Notes under the pieces: model-generated | What the model saw: the letters and a program-made list of their open reading frames with translations, nothing else | Told to the model about the DNA's origin: nothing | The model's database searches: none | Translations under genes and position numbers: made by a program | Part shown: positions 46,281 through 56,957 of the stretch, in pieces | Numbering within the stretch: position 1 is the stretch's first letter | Layout: every line of letters starts with the position of its first letter | Assembly (NCBI GenBank): GCA_900095095.1 | Contig: FMBT01000305.1 | Span: 248,001-312,000 of the forward strand | Origin: Fragilariopsis cylindrus CCMP1102 | Lineage: Eukaryota > Bacillariophyta > Bacillariophyceae > Bacillariales > Bacillariaceae | DNA length: 64,000 bases | Direction: 5' to 3'

Positions 46281-47666
46281 TTACACCATTTGATCAGAAT
46301 CATTTCCTTCGTTCAAGACCTTGAACTCGATACCTTCATTCTTCAACAAATCAAAAACAGCATCACTCTCACCAAATGCTACACCAGGAACCATCACTCC
46401 GCCATCATTGCCATACTTCACTTCATCCCTATGCCTCAAAACACACACAGCCAATGCAACAATGATCTTCGGAGTAGCAACATATCCAGGTTCCGGACCC
46501 TTGCACGAAACCCTCACTTTCTCCTCGCGGTTCATACCATACGCTGTACAGAATGTCTCAAAACTCCCCTTCTGCATTTCTTCTTCGGTAGGTCCGCCTT
46601 CCCGAAACATTCCATTGGTGAATAGTTCAGGGCTGCCATGCAGAAGTTTGCAACCATACTGAAATCTTGCTAAAGTGGAAAAAATTGCTCCATAGCCTAA
46701 TATTTTGTATGCAGCAGATTTGGAATCCACGCCGAAGCATACGCTCATTCGAGGGAGGGGATCTTTTTCAAGTAGTGATGGAGATGGAGATGAAGATGGA
46801 GATGATTGCGAATCATTTTTGAGATCATTCTCAGCGAGAGCGTGGGATTGTGCATGCCTATAGCGATCATAACGATCGGAAGCAAGGATGCAAGCCGCAT
46901 CTGCCCCCATGAATTTCAACAAATACGTGTTCGTCTCTGGATGATATACGGGTGATGTCCCAGGTGATGATACGATCTTCGGCCAATCACCGGGACGGTT
47001 CGGCGCGGGTGTCAATTGCAACTTGGCATTCACATCTTGCCTCGATTTCTTCAATTGACCAGTAATGGCTGCGTGAAATCCATCCACAGCTGCGTGGAAC
47101 GTTGTGGGATTACCAGCCGACACGTTTTGGAATGTATGGACTATTTCCAGATTCGTCACTTTGCCATACTTCTTGAAACATTCTTTGCTCGCAAGTTTGG
47201 CAGATAGTTCCGCGGGAACACAGTCGAATGCGCATGCGCTGATGATGAGGGTTTTGTTTTCTCTCGCGATTCGATCGTACTTTGCCAGCATGTCGTCAAA
47301 GAATTGTGGTTCGCCGCATAAGTCGAGATAATGAGTTTGTGCTTCAATAGCAGATGAGACAATTGTTTCTCCACAGTGGCGATAAGGACCAGCGCATGCG
47401 ATGACGACAGTTGCTTTAGACAGGGTGTTGACGAGGTCAGAGCGGTTCTCAGCTGATGCAGTGTAGATGTGGCTGGATGGTAGGTTCATGGATTCGGCCA
47501 GGGTGGTGAGTTTGGATATGTTGCGACCTGCGATTGCTAATTTGATATCTGGGTGTGTCTGGTGAAGGTAGGTTGCAACACGCTGGCCTGTAAAACCCGT
47601 TGCTCCGTAGATGATGATATCATATATTCTAGCAATAGAGAAAGTTGCTTTCGTGGTGGTGGACAT
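46281..47666 (-). CDS. saccharopine dehydrogenase-like oxidoreductase (SCCPDH family)
   Basis: Intact 461-residue frame from ATG 47666. The N-terminal Rossmann fold is explicit: YDIIIYGATGFTGQRVATYL (about 15-34), then LAIAGRNISKL (about 43-53) and TVVIACAGPYRHCGETIVSS (about 86-105), HYLDLCGEPQF (about 112-122). The C-terminal half (YGAIFSTLARFQYGCKLLHG, GPEPGYVATPKIIVALAVCV) fits SCCPDH/trans-acting enoyl reductase-like proteins, which are often associated with membranes or lipid droplets. Substrate unknown; true saccharopine dehydrogenase activity is not implied. Codon use is richer in C-ending codons than neighbouring genes, suggesting high expression or a different history. No presequence or intron. 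Confidence 0.9.
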   Translation of the reverse strand: MSTTTKATFSIARIYDIIIYGATGFTGQRVATYLHQTHPDIKLAIAGRNISKLTTLAESMNLPSSHIYTASAENRSDLVNTLSKATVVIACAGPYRHCGETIVSSAIEAQTHYLDLCGEPQFFDDMLAKYDRIARENKTLIISACAFDCVPAELSAKLASKECFKKYGKVTNLEIVHTFQNVSAGNPTTFHAAVDGFHAAITGQLKKSRQDVNAKLQLTPAPNRPGDWPKIVSSPGTSPVYHPETNTYLLKFMGADAACILASDRYDRYRHAQSHALAENDLKNDSQSSPSSSPSPSLLEKDPLPRMSVCFGVDSKSAAYKILGYGAIFSTLARFQYGCKLLHGSPELFTNGMFREGGPTEEEMQKGSFETFCTAYGMNREEKVRVSCKGPEPGYVATPKIIVALAVCVLRHRDEVKYGNDGGVMVPGVAFGESDAVFDLLKNEGIEFKVLNEGNDSDQMV

Positions 47667-47899
47667 GTTTTGGTGATTGGTTTTACTTTTAAACTTTGTG
47701 ATAAGTAAGGATTGATGATCTTTCAGAACTGCCTACTGCCTGTCGCATGTTGTCGCATGTTTCTTTGTTGCTCTGTTCTTTCTCTACTAGCTTTGTGATT
47801 TGTGTTCTAAAGTAGGTTATGAACATAATAATTGTGTCGATCAGCAATAAGATTATTAAAATTGTTCAGCCACGAGCCACGCGATGGAGAATGGAGATT

Positions 47900-48265
47900 G
47901 GATGATTCCCGAATTCAATTAATCCTACACGCACAGAATCCTACACGAATAGGTGCTATGTTAGCTTTATTTCCAAATGGAATCTTACTTTTCCCCTCTT
48001 AAATAAATAATAAAATTATTAGATTTTTGTCTCCCTCCTTTGTTTCTCCCAAATTATCAATTCAGACGCAAAATAATAATATTTGCTTATATATTTTGAA
48101 TTTTTTTTTATTTCTCGATACATACAATGGGAATGTAATTAAATCGAATCTCCATCAATATAGATCCATTTTATACATACTTAACGGACGAAATATAGAT
48201 ATCTATACATTTAATTGGCATGTTTGATGCGTTGTTCAAAAAAACCAAGATCATTTGTGCCTATG
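47900..48265. mobile_element. second, one-ended copy of the foldback element
   Basis: It starts GGATGATTCCCGAATTC at 47900, again preceded by ATT, and follows the reverse complement of the right arm of the element at 16359..17452: the blocks GGTGCTATGTTAGC, TTTCCAAATGGAATCTTACT and TTTTTGTCTCCCTCCTTTG align in order, then AATCGAATCTCCATCAATAT and a GCATGTTTGATGCGTTGTTC segment. Two of the terminal 8-bp units are missing and there are small indels. No opposite terminal repeat was found before 48310, so the copy is truncated or its right end has diverged. It lies about 40 bp beyond the 3' end of the lipoxygenase-like gene. Confidence 0.83.
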
Positions 48266-48306
48266 TGGGATAGATTCCAGCTAAATAAATAATATATAAT
48301 TAGCTC

Positions 48307-50531
48307 CTACAAGCTCGCCGAGCATAGTAGGACTTTGGGATTGAAGCAATTTGTCGCCAACCAACCTCTCGTTTCATTTCGTTTGTCGATTTCTACAGAA
48401 AGTTCGTCCAATTGTCAGCAAAACGAAGAAAAGCCATCCTTGCCTCCTCATTTCTACCATACGGAGCAAGACTGCTTGGACCATAGAAATCAGCCGTGTC
48501 GCGAATACTCTCAATAAGAAAGGGAACACTATCGATTGTTGTAAGAGCCAGTACTGAAAGTTGCGTCAGCCAAGTATTGATCGGCACTTGAAAGCCTGAT
48601 TCGGGACTATTGTTTCGAACGGCAGACTCAATCCTTCCCGCGAAACTAGTTGGCAGCGTGTTTTCGGTTGTGAAATTCGCAACCAAGTTGTGGACGGCGC
48701 AGCTCCAGAAGAAACCCCAAGTAAGAAACTCTCTCAAATTACTGAATGATAGCTCCTCGAGTTCCAGCGGATGCTTCTCAGTTCGAGCTGTGCGAGCTTG
48801 CTCCCAAAATATGAAAAGGTCAGGGTCATCTTCAACCCGAGGAAGGAGACCGTCTTCTGAATCTTCTCGATCTTCGAAGAAGACGCTCATGTACTCGTCC
48901 ACGAAGCTCTCAAAGATGGTCCAAAGACTCCTACCATCCTCTACAAGGGAACATCTTCAATGAAGCCCGTAGGGAATATACCCATGTTGGTGACAAACTT
49001 TTCAAAGCTACCGTAGTGCACGTGTTCATCCATGATGTGTTCGAAATGGGATGTCAATCCGTCAATAGAAACTGCGCCTGTTCTCACGATAACCCCGCTG
49101 GTCTGGACCAGGTTGACCAAGGCCTGGTAGTTAATGAAGCACTACCCCAAGTGAAAGGCTTGATAATTCTCCGAATAGGATGAGATAGTGGCAAGTAGCG
49201 CGCTGTCTGCACCAAGGTATTGGAGGCGGACCAGTGAATTTCGAGTAGATGCCCGACACTGAATATTTCGTATGCGATGCTTGATTTCCAATGATACTGT
49301 GCCCAGCGCCAGGGCTCATCGTTTTCGTCGTCAGCAGACGGCAACACCATATGCTTCGCTGCCTCGTTCCAAATACCAACTAGCTCCTTGTCCTTGTTAA
49401 AGAAGGCAGCAGCACCATATGTTTCATATCCCGGTCGAACTTTCATAGACGCTTGCCAGGAACAGTCAATAACTGCCACCTACCTTCTGGAGGTACGCAG
49501 GCGACGGATGCTTCCCGTTTGGCCCAGCACATTGATCCCTTGTTGCTCTTCTCTTGCTGAACAATAGCTTTGAGTCGCCACGCTCCCACGCCTGCGAACG
49601 CATGGGCGCTAGCATCACCGTGGACATCTTTGGCCTCGTTCACATACGCGATGCGACGACTGGAACGAGGCATGTACGGGCGAATGATGTAATGGAAGAA
49701 TACAGCCGCCTCTTCGACGCTATCAAAGATCAAAGGGCTTCTTGTCTCCTCGAATAGCTCGAGCTTTTCAAACAACCAGAGAGTGACTCTTGTTGCGAGT
49801 TTGAAGAGGAATTGTCCAATCTTAGTCTTGGTACCGCATTCAGCGCACATATATCCCCAAGGTACATTCACATCCAAAACGGATGTAGTTGTATAAACGA
49901 AATCTTCATCTGCTGTGACAGGCTGAACCAAAGGAATGTCATCGAAATATGCTTGTTTTCGTTGCGCAAGAGACATACCGAGGAAGCAAACAAGCGGATC
50001 CAAGTCTCTTGTCTTGGGATATGTGACTAGATTTTTAAGGATAGATTCCATTTGTGACTTTTCTATACGTCGAATCACAATATCAGACGGCCATTGAACA
50101 GATCCGGGTCTGTAGTCTTCTCCTGCTCTGATCCGACATAATCCCATTCGAAGCGCCTCTTGGAAAGGCTTCGCCGTAAACGCGCGTCTCAAGATGAAGA
50201 CCAGCACTTCGCTCGTGAAGGACTTGTTTCTCGATTTATAGGATAACATTTTCGATACTTCTTTATTATTTTTCAAGAATGCGTATCCGACGGAGGCTGC
50301 GAGCACGGTAACCGAGACAGAAGCACTAAAGGGTGCGAGCCGCGATGCAATGACAAGGTTGATGATGAGTAATACGAAAATATCAGTTGAAAAGGTGGCA
50401 TCCAAATTCGGATTCTTGATTTCAGCTTGTTGCTGTCGAACGCTGGATCGACGACGCCATTTCTCAGAAGATCCACTCGCCATGACATTACCGAAGAAAG
50501 AGACTCTGTTTTTTCGATCCTGAGGGGCCAT
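48307..50531 (-). CDS. lipoxygenase-like protein, divergent metal site
   Basis: Lipoxygenases oxygenate polyunsaturated fatty acids (oxylipin synthesis). From ATG 50531 the first 362-codon frame has an N-terminal hydrophobic hairpin (about 46-85). The catalytic part follows in shifted frames: FNKDKELVGIWNEAAKHMVL, WRWAQYHWKSS, a HLLEIHW motif (the H-x4-H iron ligands; codons at 49251-49249 and 49236-49234) then ARYLPLSHPIRRIIKPFTWG, and later FLTWGFFWSCAVHNLVANFT. Frame changes lie near 49490, 49145, 48962 and 48395; the last yields a tail EIDKRNETRGW...NPKVLLCSASL ending at TAG 48307-48309. Two ligand positions look unusual: Asn is five, not four, residues after the third His (Ala at +4), and the final residue is Leu rather than Ile. 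Activity is therefore doubtful. Confidence 0.78.
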
Positions 50532-51285
50532 GATCTTTGTATGTTTACTGTTTATGCTTGTTCAGCGCCTATCGTACTCTGTACAATGTATGAGTGAAGC
50601 AAGATGAAATGCGCTCTAGTATCAATCTGATCTGCAAGAGCCTTACGAGTGGACCTCTACTTCTTCCTTCCACTTTCTAGGAGGCGTCGTAATGCGTCTC
50701 GTGTCGTCTCGTGCGATTGTGCGCTGAGTTTGTCGCTCATATTCTGGTACAGTAAGAAAGATTTGACAATGCTAGTGTAATTAGCTAAACGAACGCAGAG
50801 GAAGCAAAACCACCACTTATTGATCGGAGATACGGTAATAATGTAAGATTATAATATTATTATTATTATTGATATGTACTAATAAACATTATTAAGAAGT
50901 GCACTGGTAAACAGTATTGCCCAAGGAGTTCTGTACTGATAAAGATTATTGCCCAATACCTAATTAATTTATTATATACGTCGCGAATTTTCAAGAATGT
51001 ACTTACTATTGTTCTCTTGGGAAAAAAAAACAACGACTAACTTGTTACGACGAACTATTCTGTTCTCTTTTTTTATTAAAAACAATTTTTCTTAAAAGAC
51101 ATTATATAGAGAATAGAGAATATCGAAACGCCGTAAAGAAGTGTCTTTGATTCGATACTAAGACATAATGTAATTATATTATACTGTATATCATAAATGT
51201 AAACTGGTACAATGAACAGTTTACTTTTCAGCAAAGAAATGATGTAATGTTGGGTTGGTTCTAGCTTTTGCTGAATGATGTGCTC
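50532..51285. other. intergenic, nothing recognised
   Basis: About 0.75 kb upstream of the lipoxygenase-like gene, AT-rich, with no supported frame or RNA. Confidence 0.5.
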
Positions 51286-51591
51286 TTAAACGATTCCTGA
51301 GAATGAGACAACGATTAGTACAATCATCACCGGCACTCCTGCATATGGCGTCTTCTCCTTTGCATCTACATACATACAATTAGGAAGCTTCTGATAGTGC
51401 AGTCCTGTTTGATCTGCATTGTATACACAACTTTGTTCAATATCATGTTCGTTGATTAAGGCCCGCTCAAAACTTTGTGCGCCATTCAGCGCAGCCATTA
51501 GTTCTTCACATTCATCATCATTCATATCAGCTGCCTCACTGTGAAGATTAATGCAAGGTAGAGGAACTCTCCCTGACCAAAAAGAAGCATT
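51286..51591 (-). pseudogene. pogo/Tigger-type DDE transposase remnant
   Basis: A minus-strand fragment of about 100 codons reads INLHSEAADMNDDECEELMA, then CVYNADQTGLHYQKLPNCMY then VDAKEKTPYAGV. The block (Y/F)NADQTGL-x2-(K/R)-x-LP is the region around the first or second acidic residue of the DDE-1 domain in pogo-like (Tc1/mariner superfamily) transposases; a helix containing LHxEAA typically precedes it. The fragment stops at TAA 51286 with no downstream DDE part, and upstream sequence is out of frame, so it is a decayed copy. Some pogo-derived genes are domesticated, but nothing here suggests that. Confidence 0.7.
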
Positions 51592-52654
51592 TCCTTGGAA
51601 GTTCTACCCTGCTTTGTGTCCAGAACAAGTTATCTCATAAAAAGCTGATGTATGCTGTGTAGTGTGTGAGCCTACATTGTGAGACACCAGTAGGCTTTCA
51701 AGACTAAGAAATATAATAGTTCTCCATCCAATAGGTCAATTGTAAACTTCATATTTTACTTTCCAAAAAAATGACTTTTAGGTGTATATACTACTTGATG
51801 CTAAAGTTGTTATTATATACTACAGTAGAGTAACAATTACTAGTAAAATTTTGGCATGATTTAGTTCTTTTATTGGCATATTTGGGCATGATTTAGCTTT
51901 TATATTGGCATGATTTAGCTTTTATATTCGTACAATACTACGTGGAATCATAACAAATATATTAACGCGAGTAGACTGTACCATAATTCACCAAAAAGCA
52001 AATAATATTTTCCTAGTGATAGCAAACACCTGTTGCGATTTACACCTTGCAAACACTTCCAATAAAATAATGACATGTGCTGACGTATGATCCCTGTCAA
52101 GCAGCACGAATTGTGCGTACTTCAAGTTCACTTAAGTAATAGTGACAAAAAATACGCACTGTAAAAATAAGAAGAACTGGCGTACTTTGAAGTGAAATTT
52201 ATCCAATTAACAAAAAGTGACGAACTTCATTCTTAAAAGGTGAAAACCACGCGCAAACATGAGGCGAGACCCCGCTGATAACAATTAATTGATTATTACG
52301 ATTGCATTCCTTACTGCATGCAATTATCAAAAAAAAATACATGAGAAAAAGGCTACATTCGAACATCATGGTGATACAAGGTACAAGGTTTGAGAAGTAT
52401 GTAAAGAAATTAATATATTACCGTAGAAGCTCTAAAAGTCTATTGCACGAACATCATTTTAGAACAACTTGTTCCTACTAGCTATACTGTATCATTATCT
52501 TACCCCAACAAAAGTGTATTGGCCTTCACAATAATTATCATCTCTTCGCAACTCAACTCAACTCACTCGCATTATTCTATTCTACTGTACCGGAACAAAC
52601 AGCATAATATCAAGAAGAAAAAATACGCAATAAAATAATAATAAAACAAAAGGA
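51592..52654. other. intergenic with AT-rich tandem repeat
   Basis: About 1.06 kb. A 20-24-bp unit containing TTGGCATGATTTAGCTTTTATA is repeated three to four times at about 51851-51930. No frame, terminal inverted repeat for the neighbouring transposase fragment, or RNA gene was recognised. Confidence 0.6.
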
Positions 52655-55257
52655 ATGATCAGAAATCAGAGAAATAACCAAAACATTATATTGGACAGCA
52701 GAAGCACAAGAAGCACAATGATGAATTGCAATCCTCCATCGAATAAGCGTCGTAGAATAGAAAAAGCGAATACGAATGTTAACAATGCCTCCTCCTCCTC
52801 CTCATCTCAAAAACAACAACGGGAGGGGGAAGAAAATGATGAGGATGCTTATGAGGATTTATATGCATTGATTGAATCGAAAGATTGGGCCAAGGCTGCA
52901 ATACGTGCGAAACAAAATCCTACCGAAGTTTCCGACTATGATACCAAAAGAGAACCATCCATGTTAGCATTATGTTGTCGATTAGGTGCACCATACTACT
53001 GCATCAAAGAAATTGTGGATGCATCTCCCACACAACTTCGACATTTAGTGGACGCCAGAGGCACACCATTACATGAGGCAATTGTGTGTGATGATATTGG
53101 ACCAAAAGTTATTGATTATTTACTGCAAGTGGATGAAAAATTAAGCTTAGTACAACAACAAGAAGTAGTAGCAACAACAACAGCAGATACTGATTCAAAT
53201 TCAAATTCAGAAGATTCTTCACCACAACAATTACGGGCCACGATGATGCAAGATGTAGACGGATATACACCGTTGCATCTGTTAATACGAAGACGATTCC
53301 AATCATATGTCCTTACTGAACATGAACAATCGAATAACAACAATAATAATAATATTAATAACGAAAACGATGAACACGAGAATGAGAATGAGAATAATGA
53401 AAAAAGAAGTACAATCAGTGGTCAATTTATTGAAATACTGGAATTACTTGTCAAGAGTTGTCCTGAAGCTACTATTATACCAGATCGTGGTGAATATGAA
53501 GAACCACCAATTGTGATGGCAATTAAAGCGAATGTATATGCACCAATGTTATTACCACCAACACAGCAGCAGCAACAGCAACAACAACAAGCAGATAATA
53601 ATAATAATAATAATAATGAACAACCAGGAGGAGGAGAAGTACAAGTACCAGAAATTACAACTGTTACACGTATCGAACAACATATATATGATATGGTAAA
53701 TTGTATGCTTCAATATTATCCGGAAGCTGCCAGTAATGTCTTTAATGGTTATCGTGGTCAATATACTGCATTACATTCTGCTGTTTTTCATGGACGGTGT
53801 CCCAATACCATCGAATTAATATTAAATGCTGAAAAAAAAGCATCATTGGAGGATGCAACTACTTCTTCAAAGGCCTGTCTATTAGGGAATACCCAAGGTG
53901 AATTACCATTACATTTTTGTGCGATGCGTGGAGAACCTCCACGAACTGTGGCATTACTTGCAAAAGCAGCGCCGGAAGCGATATTTCAACGTGATACATC
54001 AGGATTAACACCAGTGTAAGTTTTGAATCAGAAGAATAATGATGATAATACCATGTCCGATTTTGTATTGGAAATTGTGGCGTCATATATATTCAAGAGT
54101 TTCTTACATTCTTTGCTTCTTTACGTCTTCCTTTTTATTATTATAGTCACTGGCTATGGATACGATTTGTTAGTACTTTGCTGACAATCGAAGATGGTAA
54201 TGGTAGAGGAAATTCTGTTACTGTACCACTGAAAAGAACACCACAACAAGAACAAGAAGAGAATTTTACGTTTTCATCCTTGGAACAAGATAATTTTGAT
54301 GCTGATTTACAATTATTACGAAGAATTGATCCATCCGTAGACTTTCTTCGGATGAGACATATACCAACAGAAGTACAGGATGGATCAGATGCATTACAAT
54401 GGGCGGAACGTACGGCAACATTATTAAAGAATGTTCGTGATCGATTTGAGGTAGTAGCAACGACAACAGCGCGAGCAGCAGCGACGCGCAATGATGAAGA
54501 ACAACAACAAGATGACGACAACCACCGTGATGATGAGGTGGTAATTTTATCCCGACTCGAGGCTGTTAGTACCCTCTTTTGGATAAAGGTCGTATCTCTT
54601 TTAAAGGCTGCTTCTGTTTCTGGTGGTGGATCCTATGATGGAGATCTATCTTTAGTAAGAATAGCCTTTGAAAGTGGATGTTGTCCACCATTAGTTGCAC
54701 GGATTGTTGCCTTATTATTCCCCCGAGAATTGTCACAACCAGATACGACCGGTCGTCTTGCTTTACATTATGCTGCCATGAGACCCTGGCATGCATGGGA
54801 ATGGCCAAGAGAAGATGGTACCAATGATAATGTTGCATCTTCTAAATTATTGAACTTAGAATCTGCATCACTTCTACGGAATGCAATGTCGTTGTCACCA
54901 GTTGAGGTTGCTAAGCACAAGGACAATCAAGGTTGCCTGCCCATTCATTATATGATATCAACATGTATACAAGCATGTTGTGCTACGGGACGAACATGTT
55001 CTATTGATCCACTTGTAGAAATGATGGAGATAATTGGTTACTTTGTGAAACTCAATCCAAGCTCATTAAATGTTCTTGATCCTCGGACCAACCTGCTCCC
55101 GTATTTACAGGCATCTGCAGAATCAGCTACACACACAATTATGAACAACAACAACAGCAATAGTAATAATTCTTCATCGTCAATCCATGAAGAATTCGCT
55201 TCGTCGATCGTATACCTTCTCCTCCGACAGGATCCTTCCTTAGTACAACCTGCATAA
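52655..55257 (+). CDS. ankyrin-type repeat protein
   Basis: Exon 1 52655..54015, intron 54016..54146 (GTAAGT...ATAG, within a Val codon), exon 2 54147..55257, giving 823 residues with no frame break. After an Asn/Ser/Arg-rich start with a basic SNKRRRIEKA patch come EDLYALIESKDWAKAAIRAK and repeats in a style common in diatoms: PSMLALCCRLGAPYYCIKEI, RGTPLHEAIVCDDIGPKVID, DGYTPLHLLIRRRF, YTALHSAVFHGRCPNTIEL, GELPLHFCAMRGEPPRTVAL, TGRLALHYAAMRPW and GCLPIHYMISTCIQ. Poly-Asn and poly-Gln insertions separate the units. The basic patch could be a nuclear localisation signal (inference). Binding partner and role unknown. Confidence 0.88.
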
Positions 55258-55731
55258 TTATTCTGAATTTTTTCTATCTTTGAAGCCCATAAAAACTTTA
55301 TTTATTTATTTATCATAACTTTATCATCTATATATAAACTTAATACATATAAATACATCTTAAAATAATAGTCTCTCATTGTTCTTATTAATTTTTAAAT
55401 CTATGCATAGAACTACATCAGTAATTTCAGTCCCATCTGAGAAGAAACATATCAAGCAATCCTACAGTACGATCCTGTTTGAGAAGCGTCGAAATCTAAA
55501 AAAATTCTGTCTCCCTCTCTAATCGGGCTCGCTGTTGATATTGCTGTCATTCGTCTTTCTTTTATGAGAATGTAAAAATTCGTAGCTCGCTACTGTCTTA
55601 GATATACTATAGCCAGTCATCGTTGAAGACCACTTTTTGATCGTATCGGATACATAAATAATATGTAAATAATAAATATGCCTAGTTCGTCAAACAATGA
55701 CTTGGGTTTTGGACGGTTTCGTCACTCACTT
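55258..55731. other. convergent 3' region, candidate SECIS zone
   Basis: 0.47 kb between the convergent ends of the ankyrin and FrnE-like genes. If the FrnE-like TGA encodes selenocysteine, a SECIS stem-loop should lie here on the minus strand. I scanned it by eye and found no convincing ATGA...AA...GA structure; weak candidates near 55683-55724 and 55590-55622 have helices that are too short. Confidence 0.4.
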
Positions 55732-56558
55732 CTAGAACATCATTAAAAATTGGACCGCGTGAACACTTCCGCGTTTTTCGATTTCACGGAATATTTCCAC
55801 GAATGTTTCAGATTGTGCGGCTCCATCAACAACCGTTCGTCCTTCGATAATAAATTTAGGAATACCTGAAATTCCTAATTGATTTAATGCAGCAAGGGCG
55901 TGCAAAATCTGCTCCTTGCCTTCGGTTCCGTTAAAAAATTCAATATTTCTTTCTTTGACGGTGCCTTATCTTTTGGTAATAGCTCATCCAGTAGTTCACA
56001 GGTAACTTTAGCTAGTCTAGGTTTGTCATTTAAGGAATGTCCATCAACAAAATAATATACATTCAATAGATCATAAACAGCCTCACTAACTGCCAAGCCA
56101 TACTTCTTTCCAAGATGTTGAATCAACCTATGACTTGCCATCGTATTTGATGTTTTTCTATCCAAATTAAAATAGGGAATACCAGCATCTAATCCTCGAC
56201 CCTTCAAATTATGGTGATGTTTTTGATTTTCCCAACCGCGTTTCCCACCCCACTTTTTAACTAATCGTTCTCGATTAGTTTCAATAAAAACTTCCTTCTC
56301 TTTGTAGTCGGGTTCTAAAAAGTATGGTATTCGTAGAATCGAAAAGGCCATTGGCTTTGGTGCACCGGGAAGTGGACCATTCAACACTTGGTCGATTGCT
56401 TTGGTCAAGTATTTTTTCCCAATATAGCCATTGGGTCACATAGTATCTGACACTAATTCTACACTAACAACAAGTGGTGGCACTACTGACGATGTCGAGA
56501 ATCGATGCAAGCATACTTTTTTGTTCAGCCTAGCGGCGGCAGCAATCCTAGGCAGCAT
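55732..56558 (-). CDS. DsbA/FrnE-family thioredoxin-fold protein with in-frame TGA at catalytic Cys
   Basis: From ATG 56558 the frame reads MLPRIAAAARLNKKVCLHRF, an organelle-type presequence, then VVSVELVSDTM, TGA (codon 41, 56438-56436), then PNGYIGKKYLTKAIDQVLNG. FrnE-like proteins normally have SDxxCPWCYIGKK there, so TGA replaces the first active-site Cys and Gly the second. The rest of the family is clear: PYFLEPDY, SHRLIQHLGKKYGL, a helical insert, and IPKFIIEGRTVVDGAAQSET. TGA as selenocysteine is the attractive reading; a point error or nonsense mutation is the alternative. A separate T-run deletion at 55933-55938 shifts the frame near NFFNGTEGKEQIL; the true stop is TAG 55734-55732. 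The family is 2-hydroxychromene-2-carboxylate isomerase/DsbA-like, with oxidoreductase or isomerase activity possible. Confidence 0.85.
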
Positions 56559-56957
56559 ATTCTTTTCACTGTGTAATTGTAACTTCACAACAGTAATAAA
56601 TTATTGAGCTATGATATTCTTTGTGGTTGTTTGTGAGGGTCAGCTGATTGTTATTCGTTTATGTGTTTCATAGATCATGTCGATATGAATATGTTGTCGT
56701 TTCGAATTGGGATTAATTCGGGGGAGGAATGATTGGTTGATTTTGATAGCATACTTAGTATCATGATTAATAAACTTTCGCTCATGCCCCTTTTAATCTT
56801 GATCCTCTCCGTCCCCCAAAACATAATTCACAGTTATCTCCTCATATATCTTCGTGATGGACATTTTCAAATATTTATTTATACAAATGTTCATTTTTAA
56901 ATTTGACAATAAGAAGATAAATAAGTATTCTGAACACTACGAAGGTATCACAGAAAG
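56559..56957. promoter_or_regulatory. divergent promoter region, FrnE-like and GOT1
   Basis: 0.4 kb between divergent start codons of the FrnE-like and GOT1 genes; it should carry both promoters. No specific element is called. Confidence 0.5.

Noticed and set aside
55590-55622. ATGA...AA...GA as a SECIS element for the FrnE-like gene
   Set aside because: The stem between the quartet strands is only about four pairs, and the distance from AA to GA is too short for a eukaryotic SECIS.
56436-56438. General reassignment of TGA to an amino acid
   Set aside because: TGA terminates other well-recognised genes in this window (GOT1, SUN-domain, TAF7), so the standard code applies; only a context-dependent reading is considered.
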